35,962 bases of DNA. Source: Prevotella sp. (lineage in GTDB: Bacteria > Bacteroidota > Bacteroidia > Bacteroidales > Bacteroidaceae). A program made the position numbers and the translations under genes. A model generated the notes under the pieces. That model saw only the letters and a list, made by a program, of their open reading frames with translations. It made no database searches and was not told the DNA's origin. Where the stretch lies: contig JAGCRH010000134.1 in the NCBI GenBank assembly GCA_017964785.1, positions 1-35,962 of the forward strand, read 5' to 3'. Shown one piece after another: positions 6,938 through 13,508 of this stretch (within the stretch, counting starts at the first letter, position 1; every line of letters starts with the position of its first letter).

Positions 6938-7825
6938 ATGGTACACAATATATTCAAGGGACTGGGCATCGCCCTTATAACCCCATTCAAGGAAGACGGC
7001 TCCGTTGACTACGAGGCTCTGATACGTCTGGTGGACTATCAACTCAGCAACGGTGCCGACTTCTTTTGTATTCTTGCTACGACAGGAGAGACACCGACGC
7101 TGACGGCTGCCGAGAAACTCAAAATCAAGGATACGGTTGTCGATTACGTTCAGGCCCGTGTTCCCATCCTGATGGGATGCGGTGGCTATAATACGGCGGC
7201 TGTCGTGGAAGAGTTGAAGACGGGTGATTTCCGTGGGGTGGACGGTATTCTCAGTATCTGTCCGTATTACAACAAACCGTCGCAGGAAGGACTCTATCAG
7301 CACTTCAAGGCAATCTCTGCCGCTACCAGTCTCCCTATTGTGATGTATAATGTACCAGGCCGTACAGGTGTCAATATGCAGGCAGCCACCACCGTCCGTT
7401 TGGCCCGTGACTGCCAGAATATCGTAGCCATCAAGGAGGCGAGCGGTAATCTGGAGCAGGTCGATGAGATTATCAAGAACAAGCCCAATGATTTCGATGT
7501 CATCTCCGGCGATGATGCTTTGACCTTCCCGATGGTCAGTTGCGGGGCTGTGGGTGTCATCAGTGTGATTGGTAATGCCCTGCCTAAGGAGTTCTCCAAG
7601 ATGATCCGTTTGCAGATGCGTGGCGAGTACGACCCTGCCCGCAAGATCCATCATCGCTTCACCGATCTTTTCTCTCTGCTCTTCGTCGATGGCAACCCTG
7701 CTGGTGTTAAGGCGATGCTTTCGGAGATGGGCTTTATCCAGAATGTGCTCCGTCTGCCACTGGTTCCCATGCGTATCAAGAACATGCAGCGCATGTCGGA
7801 GATTCTTAAGGAATTAAAGATATGA
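6938..7825 (+). CDS. dapA: 4-hydroxy-tetrahydrodipicolinate synthase
   Basis: 295 aa. It condenses pyruvate with aspartate semialdehyde, the first committed step of lysine and diaminopimelate synthesis. The ATG at 6938 (MVHNIFKGLGIALITPF) is preferred over the upstream ATG at 6878, whose 20 extra residues overlap the promoter. Catalytic features are visible: the TTGE motif (48-51), Y137 in YNVPGRTG, and the Schiff-base lysine K166 in VAIKEASGN; GDDALTFP follows later. The length matches the family. The stop codon overlaps the start of an AraC regulator (ATGA), so the two are translationally coupled. lysC and lysA of the same pathway lie about 11 kb downstream on the other strand. Confidence 0.96.
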   Translation: MVHNIFKGLGIALITPFKEDGSVDYEALIRLVDYQLSNGADFFCILATTGETPTLTAAEKLKIKDTVVDYVQARVPILMGCGGYNTAAVVEELKTGDFRGVDGILSICPYYNKPSQEGLYQHFKAISAATSLPIVMYNVPGRTGVNMQAATTVRLARDCQNIVAIKEASGNLEQVDEIIKNKPNDFDVISGDDALTFPMVSCGAVGVISVIGNALPKEFSKMIRLQMRGEYDPARKIHHRFTDLFSLLFVDGNPAGVKAMLSEMGFIQNVLRLPLVPMRIKNMQRMSEILKELKI

Positions 7826-8706
7826 CAGAAAGCAAGGTTATCCACGAGATTACCCCGCTGATGGGTAAGGATGTGCTCTACATTGCTGAACGCCGCAAGA
7901 AGGAGTTCACATACCCCATCCATAATCACAAGGTGTTTGAATTGAATTTCGTAGAGCATGCCCCTGGCGTGCGCCGTATTGTTGGCGACTCCAGCGAGGT
8001 GATTAGTGATTACGACTTGGTGCTGATCACTGGCCCAGATTTGGAACATGTATGGGAGCAGAATATCTGTAGCAGCGAAGATATCCACGAGATAACAGTT
8101 CATTTTGATATCGACTTCTCTGACAGCAGTATCTTCGGACGCAATCCTTTCAGGTCGCTGCAGAAGATGATGAACGAGGCCCAGAAGGGACTTTGCTTCC
8201 CAATGGATGCCATCATGAAAGTCTATCCGATGCTCTGTAAACTGAGTAGCATCAAGGATGGCTTCTATGCGTTTCAACAATTCCTCAGTATCCTCTACGA
8301 ACTCTCGCTCTGTCCCGGGGCCCGTACGCTTGCTACAAGCAGTTATGCCAAGGTCGAAGTCGCCAGTGACAGTCGTCGGGTACTGAAGGTCAAGAACTAT
8401 ATCAATGCGCATTATCGCGACGAGATCCGTCTGGCCGATGTTGCCAGTCTGGCAGGTATGAGTCCGAGTGCTTTCAGCCGTTTCTTCAAATTGCATACTG
8501 GGCGCAACCTCAGCGACTATATCATCGAACTGCGCCTAGGCTACGCCAGTAGGATGTTGGTAGACAGTACCCATTCCATTGCTGAGATAGGCTATGGCTG
8601 CGGCTTCAATAATCTGAGCAATTTTAATCGTATTTTCAGGAAGAAGAAGGGGTGCAGTCCGTCAGAATTCCGCGAAAACTATCATAAAACGCGTATTATC
8701 GTATAA
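7822..8706 (+). CDS. AraC family transcriptional regulator
   Basis: 294 aa. The N-terminal half has a cupin-like sensor pattern (YPIHNHKVFELNFV, VISDYDLVLITGPDLEHVW, about 28-100). The C-terminal AraC domain (about 188-290) has two HTH units: EIRLADVASLAGMSPSAFSRFFK (201-223) and SIAEIGYGCGFNNLSNFNRIFRKKKG (252-277), followed by SPSEF. HNH and DLEH in the sensor could bind a metal or sugar ligand, as in sugar-responsive AraC regulators. It overlaps dapA by 4 nt, which is unusual: there is no obvious reason for a lysine-pathway gene to share a transcript with a sugar-type regulator. A hairpin with a T-run follows the stop codon. Confidence 0.9.
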   Translation: MTESKVIHEITPLMGKDVLYIAERRKKEFTYPIHNHKVFELNFVEHAPGVRRIVGDSSEVISDYDLVLITGPDLEHVWEQNICSSEDIHEITVHFDIDFSDSSIFGRNPFRSLQKMMNEAQKGLCFPMDAIMKVYPMLCKLSSIKDGFYAFQQFLSILYELSLCPGARTLATSSYAKVEVASDSRRVLKVKNYINAHYRDEIRLADVASLAGMSPSAFSRFFKLHTGRNLSDYIIELRLGYASRMLVDSTHSIAEIGYGCGFNNLSNFNRIFRKKKGCSPSEFRENYHKTRIIV

Positions 8707-8710
8707 TAAT

Positions 8711-8731
8711 AGTGCAAAATAGCACTTTTTT
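8711..8731 (+). terminator. Intrinsic terminator after the AraC regulator
   Basis: AGTGC at 8711-8715 and GCACT at 8722-8726 form a 5-bp stem with a 6-nt loop, followed by T8726-8731. The stem is short but directly follows the stop codon and precedes the tRNA promoter. Confidence 0.55.
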
Positions 8732-8751
8732 CTAAAAAAGTCCCTAAAAGA

Positions 8752-8783
8752 TTTGGTCAGTTCAGAAAAAGTGCGTACCTTTG
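8752..8783 (+). promoter_or_regulatory. Consensus promoter of the tRNA-Arg gene
   Basis: TTTG at 8752-8755, a 20-nt spacer, and TACCTTTG at 8776-8783: a full Bacteroidetes promoter match, about 20 nt before the tRNA 5' end. Confidence 0.85.
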
Positions 8784-8804
8784 CACCCGCAAAAAGGAAC
8801 AAAG

Positions 8805-8878
8805 GGTTCCGTAGCTCAACTGAATAGAGCATCTGACTACGGATCAGAAGGTTGTGGGTTTGAATCCCGCCGGAATCA
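8805..8878 (+). tRNA. tRNA-Arg (anticodon ACG)
   Basis: A 74-nt cloverleaf. The acceptor arms GGTTCCG (8805-8811) and CGGAATC (8871-8877) pair with one G-U, followed by discriminator A8878. The D stem is GCTC/GAGC. The anticodon stem TCTGA/TCAGA encloses CTACGGA, giving anticodon ACG at 8839-8841, which reads CGN Arg codons after A34 is converted to inosine. The T stem GTGGG/CCCGC carries a T loop starting TTTGAAT. The 3' CCA is not encoded (CA follows), as is common in this phylum. Confidence 0.97.
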
Positions 8879-8882
8879 CAAG

Positions 8883-8917
8883 AGAGATGAAGTCCATCGG
8901 ATTTCATCTCTTTTTTT
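8883..8917 (+). terminator. Intrinsic terminator after tRNA-Arg
   Basis: 8883-8895 pairs with 8899-8911 in a 13-bp stem with one G-U and a 3-nt loop, followed by seven T. It starts only five nt after the tRNA. It is the clearest terminator in the window. Confidence 0.9.
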
Positions 8918-8993
8918 GTTAAGAAAATATGCCTAAAAAAGCAACTCCGCGATTGAGCGTTCTGGGTGAAAAGAACGGTGCAAAAGGCGGTGG

Positions 8994-9164
8994 AGGCTGA
9001 ATAGAGGTAGAATAGAGGTTGAATAGATGCTTTATTCGGGTCGTTTAGATGCTCCAAACAACCTGTTCGGATAATCCCTATGGGGGTATAGAGATTATCC
9101 GAACGAGTTGAAAGTGCCATTTGAACAGGTGAAAAGGACCATCTGAACGACTCAAAGGTGACCT
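8994..9164. repeat. Inverted array of 11/22-nt degenerate repeats around a central hairpin
   Basis: On the right, three 22-nt units (9099-9120, 9121-9142, 9143-9164) share NNGAAC at the start, an A-rich middle and CCAT/CCT at the end. On the left, reading the minus strand, units at 9070-9049 (starting CCGAAC), 9048-9027 and 9026-9005 have the same length and similar ends (GCAT, GCAT, ACCT). The left part also splits into 11-mers: AGGCTGAATAG, AGGTAGAATAG and AGGTTGAATAG at 8994-9026. The two sides mirror each other across the hairpin at 9065-9104; 9040-9055 and 9136-9151 are inverted copies with two mismatches. An 11-nt unit shifts the reading frame, so this is not a protein repeat. Confidence 0.65.
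9065..9104. repeat. Long perfect hairpin at the centre of the repeat array
   Basis: GTTCGGATAATC (9065-9076) and GATTATCCGAAC (9093-9104) form a perfect 12-bp stem. After one mismatch, CTAT (9078-9081) and ATAG (9088-9091) add 4 bp, leaving a G-rich 6-nt loop. There is no T-run on either strand, so it is not an ordinary terminator. Confidence 0.75.
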
Positions 9165-9305
9165 ATCCTTGTGCCGATGGAATGGTATGAAACGTAACTC
9201 GCATATTGTCAGTGGTTTAACGAAATTGCTCATAACTCGCGTATTTGCGGACAAGATCCTGTTTCCTGACTGCGGTGCGAGTTTTAAGAAACTATTTGTA
9301 AAGAT

Positions 9306-10265
9306 TTATTTCAATTTTGTCAGTTCCTCCCAGTGCTGACGGGCTGCTTCCTCACCGGCCTTGATCATCCTGGCACTGTTCTTATTGCCGAAACTCGTCA
9401 CGTCGTAGTCGGGGATATCGGGATGGATATAGATATCTGCCAGTTTCTTGTTCTCCACATGTTTGCGAATGTCAGGACGGTTGGTCAGCCATTCGATCAC
9501 GCCACCCAGTCCGAGGAAATCCCCGATACTGGTCAGCAGCGAGGTGTCTGCCTGTGGCTTCGGTTGCTTTTCCTCCTGTTGCAAGTCGATGGCGATGATG
9601 ATGTCGGCACCCATCGCCTTACATACATCCACAGGCAAGTTGTTTAACAAACCGCCGTCCACCAACAGATGGTCGCCCTTGCTCACAGGCTTGAAGATGC
9701 CTGGTATCGCTATCGAGGCCCGTATGGCCGAGGCAAGGATGCCTTTTGAGAGTACCACTTCTTGAGCCGTACGCATATCGGCGGCGACACACCTGAATGG
9801 AATCCGCAGACTCTCAAACTCTGTGCAGCCACGAACAGATGCCATTGAGTCGAGCACCTGTTCAATCCTTCCGCCTCTCATTAAGCCAAAGCCTTGGCTG
9901 TTCCTGTCCATTACGGGAAAGCCGAATATGTAGGTCACGCCGCCCTCAGTCTTATACGGCTCGTTGCTGAACGCTGCCTTCCGGTCTGTCAGCAGCGAAA
10001 GCCATTCCTGCGTCTGAAACATCGTTTCGAGTTCATCAGCCGTATATCCTGCTGCATAGAGTCCACCCACTATAGCACCAATTGACGAGCCTGCGATATA
10101 GTCGATAGGTATGCCTGCCTGTTCAATCACTTTCAGTACACCTACCTCGGCAGCGCCCTTGGCTCCGCCACCGCCTAACACCAGCCCGATCTTGGGCCTT
10201 CCTGCCATAGTCGCTGATGCCATAAAAACGGCAATCAGGATTGTGAATAATCGTTGTAGTTTCAT
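9306..10265 (-). CDS. Exported patatin-like phospholipase (RssA-like)
   Basis: 319 aa from the ATG at 10265; the open frame extends 24 codons further but that part overlaps promoter sequence. A signal peptide is likely at 1-21 (MKLQRLFTILIAVFMASATM, then AG). The patatin fold follows: glycine-rich oxyanion hole GGGGAKG (31-37), nucleophile S61 in GSSIG (59-63), and catalytic D203 in VDGG. It should hydrolyse acyl esters of lipids in the periplasm or at the outer membrane. The length is close to single-domain patatins; the C-terminal barrel of the long two-domain patatins is absent. It is transcribed divergently from the sigma/sensor fusion gene with 80 nt between starts. A -7-like box TATTTTTG lies at 10274-10281 on its strand. 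Confidence 0.88.
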   Translation of the reverse strand: MKLQRLFTILIAVFMASATMAGRPKIGLVLGGGGAKGAAEVGVLKVIEQAGIPIDYIAGSSIGAIVGGLYAAGYTADELETMFQTQEWLSLLTDRKAAFSNEPYKTEGGVTYIFGFPVMDRNSQGFGLMRGGRIEQVLDSMASVRGCTEFESLRIPFRCVAADMRTAQEVVLSKGILASAIRASIAIPGIFKPVSKGDHLLVDGGLLNNLPVDVCKAMGADIIIAIDLQQEEKQPKPQADTSLLTSIGDFLGLGGVIEWLTNRPDIRKHVENKKLADIYIHPDIPDYDVTSFGNKNSARMIKAGEEAARQHWEELTKLK

Positions 10266-10315
10266 TTCGGTTGCAAAAATAATAAAAAGAATGATTGTAT
10301 ATGATATTTTTTCAT

Positions 10316-10323
10316 TATCTTTG
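10316..10323 (+). promoter_or_regulatory. Promoter -7 box for the sigma/sensor fusion gene
   Basis: TATCTTTG matches TAnnTTTG and lies 22 nt before the ATG at 10346. The -33 element is weak (ATTG near 10294-10297, 18 nt away). Because the box is downstream of the first in-frame ATG at 10295, the start at 10346 is the supported one. Confidence 0.65.
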
Positions 10324-10345
10324 CAAGCAAGAAACAATTTTTAAG

Positions 10346-13300
10346 ATGGAAGAATCTGGCTTAAACAAATATTTGGACGAGATTGGCCGCGAGTCGTTGC
10401 TTTCGGCAGAGGAGGAACGGACCCTGTCGGAACGCATCCAGAAAGGTGACGAACGGGCCCTCAACAAACTCGTAGAGGCAAACTTGAGGTTTGTGGTGTC
10501 GGTTGCCAATCAGTACAAGGGCAAGGGCTTGCAGATGGAAGATTTGGTGAGTGAGGGCAATATCGGACTATTGAAGGCTGCAGGGCATTTCGATGCCTCG
10601 AAAGGTACGCGTTTCGTGAACTATGCCGTCGTCCATGTCCGCCAGCAGATTGAGAAAGCCATCAGTCAACAGGTAGGCCTCTACCAGTTGCCTCGTGACG
10701 TGAAGCAGGAGGCCGCCGCTCGGCTGCAGAGTTATCCTCTGTCTGTTGATGCACCTTTGGGCCACCGCACGAACATGAGTTTGTTGTCCGTCTTGGTGAA
10801 CCAGGATGCGCCCTTAGCCGATGAACGTGTCCATTCCGAGTCCATCGAGGATGCGATAGAGTATGCCTTAGGTGCTTTGGACGAACGTGAGAGTAGGGTG
10901 GTGAATGCCTATTTCGGTATCAGCCAGGAGCACGAGACGATGGCTGAGATTGCCGAGGATATGGAGTTGAAGCGAGAGCGCGTCCGACAGATACGTGACA
11001 AGGCTGTCCGTAAACTCCGTAAGGCCTACAAGTCACGTCTTCGCGAACTGCAGAGGCTTGTCATGTTACTTGGATTGTTGTTGGTGACTGTTGTTGCCAC
11101 GGCTGACAGCGATAAGGTCTTCTATGTCTATAATGCCGCTAACGGTTTGGCAGATAACAGTGCGCAGACCGTAAACTGCACCAAAACGGGGCGTCTGGTG
11201 ATCACGACGATGGGACAGATAAACTTCTACGACGGCCAGAAGTTCAGTTTTATCGACCCCTCTACAGAAAACACATATCCGCTTTCGAAATATAATGGTC
11301 ATGCCCATCAATATTTTGACAAGCATCATCACCTTTGGTTGAAGACACGTCACCAGTTGACTTGTGTAAATCTGACCAACGAAATGTTTGTGCATAATAT
11401 TGTTGATGAATTCAAGGCGTTGGGAATGACTGACAAGGTGGAGGATCTCTTCGTGGACAGCAGCAACGATGTATGGTTGCTGACCGAGAAAGGACTCTTT
11501 CATACTGAGAGTCATAAATATTATCAGGTGCAACCGAAGTGGAATTTACAGGAACTGGATACTTACGACAACAAATATCTCCTTCTTTTCTATGACAACG
11601 GACAGTTGGATGCCCTGAACTTAGGTACGGGCGAGATGGTGAATTCCGTGAAGGCTTACGATGCTCCAAAAGCGGAGAAATACAACCGGACAACCGTTGT
11701 CCACAGGGTGGGGAACTTCTATTATCAGATACGTAATGGGTCTGTGAACGGCAACTCGGTGGGCATCCTGCTTCGTTTCGATATGGCGAAATGGAAATAT
11801 GATACCATCTTGGAGACACCTTATTATCTTAGTAATACGGTGGAACGTGACTCGCTACTGTACGTGCCCTCTGCATACGGCTATTGGACATACGATATCC
11901 CGACGGGAAAGTTAGAGCATATAGAGAAACTGAAAATGTCCACCGGAGGGATGCTGCTGACGGATATCAATTGTATGGAGTTCGACCGTCAGGGAGGCCT
12001 CTGGGTGGGTACGGAGAAGCGCGGACTGCTCTACGCACGTCCATTCCCGGCACCCTTCAAGTCGTATGGTTGGACTGACAAGCGGGCATTGGATATCTCT
12101 GATTTGTTGGATCGTCAGCCGACACCAGCCACACAGTATCGCGGTATGTCAGTGAATTGCGTGCTTCACGATTCACGTGGATGGGACTGGGTCGGTACGT
12201 CTGTGGGGCTGCAACTTTATCAGAACAACAATAACCATCTGCCTCAACTCTTCACACGTAATGAGGGATTGATGAACAATGTCATCCACTGTATCGTGGA
12301 AGACCGCGAACATCATATCTGGGTGGGAACTAGTTATGGCGTCTGTTGCCTGGTGATTGAGAACGACAAGGTGAGATATATCAACAGGTACAACCAGTGG
12401 GACGGTGTGCCCAATGAATCGTTTGTCAACGGACGCTCGATGATTATGCCTGACGGTGAGATTGTGATGCAGGCGCTCGATCACGTGATTGCATTCAATC
12501 CCAGCCAGATGAAGACACTCAATGACTCCGTCAAGTTTGAGATCTATCCCAAACTCATACGCCTCATGGTGAATGGAAACGATATTGGAACTGGTCAGAA
12601 GTTGGGAGGGAATGTGATCCTCGAACGTGCGCTGACCCGTACGAAGGAAATCAATCTGAACTACGATCAGAACAGTATTTCCCTGACCTTTTCCGGCTTG
12701 AACTTTTTCCGACCCCAGCAGACTTACTATCGGGTGCGTCAGACGGGGCCTGGTCGAAGCGGGAAATGGGAGTTGTATACACCCTATAACTCGCAAGGCA
12801 TGGTTGACAGGTCCGGTCTCCTGCATCTGCCGATGGCCTCCTTGCAGCCTGGTCATTATACGGTTGAGGTGCAGTCCTCTATGCTGCCCGATGTATGGGA
12901 TACAACGCCCTATGAGTGGATTGTCAACGTCCATGAGCCTTGGTGGCGCACCACGGGTGTGCTGGCGCTTCTTGGTCTTGGACTCTTGTTTTTGTTGATG
13001 GTCTATGTCTTACTCTATCTGAGAAATGCCAATTTGCGGGCCCGTCGTATCAGTGAGGAGATGGGCATCATCAGACGTATCAGGACATTTGTGGAGCGTT
13101 GTGATGCTAAGAACGGATCCATCTTGGAGCCTCAGCCTGAGGTGGTTGCAGGTACATTTGAAATCTCAGGTGATTTCAGTCCGGAGTTCATTGAGGCCAT
13201 GACAGCCATTATGCCTACGGTTGCCCAAAAGAGCGAGAAGCCTCTCTCCATGCGTGATTTGAGTAATGTGGCAGGATTGAAGTTGGATGAATTCTGTAAA

Positions 13301-13507
13301 CTGATAGCATCGAACATCTATAAGAACCCGCGTCCGATAGCCATGCAGATGATGCTGAATCGTGCTGCGGATATGCTGTTGAGGAATCGTCAGAAGGATA
13401 TTGCGGAGATTTCAGACGAGTGTGGCTTTGTTTCGCCCAACTTCTTCATCGCCTCGTTCTATCATAAGTTTAAGAAGACGCCAGAGCAGTATCGGTATCA
13501 AAAGTAG
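10346..13507 (+). CDS. Sigma-70-like domain fused to periplasmic beta-propeller/Y_Y_Y sensor and AraC HTH
   Basis: One open frame of 1053 codons with no stop at the junction. Residues 1-235 are a sigma-70 protein: region 1.2 (5-38, LNKYLDEIGRESLLSAEEE), region 2 (39-112, NLRFVVSVANQYKGKGL, DLVSEGNIGLLKAA), little of region 3, a 3.2-like finger (133-160, SVDAPLGH), and region 4 (168-235, MAEIAEDMELKRERVRQIRDKA). A hydrophobic stretch at 238-252 after KSRLRELQR ends in an ATA/D signal-peptidase-like site. Periplasmic two-component-type propeller repeats follow, with W331, W377, WVGT at 553, 615 and 659; then a Y_Y_Y domain (795-860), a membrane helix (871-893) and an AraC domain (967-1053). There is no histidine kinase or receiver. 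It may be a membrane-held regulator responding to an extracellular ligand (inference). Alternatives: a lost stop codon between two genes, or a sequencing error. Confidence 0.8.
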   Translation: MEESGLNKYLDEIGRESLLSAEEERTLSERIQKGDERALNKLVEANLRFVVSVANQYKGKGLQMEDLVSEGNIGLLKAAGHFDASKGTRFVNYAVVHVRQQIEKAISQQVGLYQLPRDVKQEAAARLQSYPLSVDAPLGHRTNMSLLSVLVNQDAPLADERVHSESIEDAIEYALGALDERESRVVNAYFGISQEHETMAEIAEDMELKRERVRQIRDKAVRKLRKAYKSRLRELQRLVMLLGLLLVTVVATADSDKVFYVYNAANGLADNSAQTVNCTKTGRLVITTMGQINFYDGQKFSFIDPSTENTYPLSKYNGHAHQYFDKHHHLWLKTRHQLTCVNLTNEMFVHNIVDEFKALGMTDKVEDLFVDSSNDVWLLTEKGLFHTESHKYYQVQPKWNLQELDTYDNKYLLLFYDNGQLDALNLGTGEMVNSVKAYDAPKAEKYNRTTVVHRVGNFYYQIRNGSVNGNSVGILLRFDMAKWKYDTILETPYYLSNTVERDSLLYVPSAYGYWTYDIPTGKLEHIEKLKMSTGGMLLTDINCMEFDRQGGLWVGTEKRGLLYARPFPAPFKSYGWTDKRALDISDLLDRQPTPATQYRGMSVNCVLHDSRGWDWVGTSVGLQLYQNNNNHLPQLFTRNEGLMNNVIHCIVEDREHHIWVGTSYGVCCLVIENDKVRYINRYNQWDGVPNESFVNGRSMIMPDGEIVMQALDHVIAFNPSQMKTLNDSVKFEIYPKLIRLMVNGNDIGTGQKLGGNVILERALTRTKEINLNYDQNSISLTFSGLNFFRPQQTYYRVRQTGPGRSGKWELYTPYNSQGMVDRSGLLHLPMASLQPGHYTVEVQSSMLPDVWDTTPYEWIVNVHEPWWRTTGVLALLGLGLLFLLMVYVLLYLRNANLRARRISEEMGIIRRIRTFVERCDAKNGSILEPQPEVVAGTFEISGDFSPEFIEAMTAIMPTVAQKSEKPLSMRDLSNVAGLKLDEFCKLIASNIYKNPRPIAMQMMLNRAADMLLRNRQKDIAEISDECGFVSPNFFIASFYHKFKKTPEQYRYQK

Positions 13508-13508
13508 A

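Larger units (their letters stand above)
8918..9305. other. Non-coding block of 388 nt with repeat structure
   Basis: No credible gene. A 152-codon open frame on the minus strand (8662-9120) runs through the tRNA and is spurious. The first half contains an 11/22-nt repeat array arranged around a hairpin (described separately). The second half has two TAACTCGC boxes (9195-9202 and 9233-9240) and one inverted AACTCGC (9277-9283). No consensus promoter for an RNA was recognised here. Confidence 0.6.

Noticed and set aside
6929-7654. 241-codon minus-strand open frame over dapA
   Set aside because: It is a shadow of dapA, which has all catalytic motifs; the antisense product matches nothing recognisable.
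8662-9120. 152-codon minus-strand open frame
   Set aside because: It runs antisense through the complete tRNA-Arg, its terminator and the repeat array. Antisense-tRNA frames of this kind are a familiar false prediction.
10295-10345. Upstream start giving a 1070-aa fusion protein
   Set aside because: The extra 17 codons span the -7 box TATCTTTG at 10316-10323, so they are upstream of the likely transcription start.
10346-13507. Fusion gene as an ordinary hybrid two-component system
   Set aside because: There is no HisKA/HATPase or receiver domain between the second membrane helix and the AraC domain, and the N-terminus is a sigma domain rather than a plain signal peptide.
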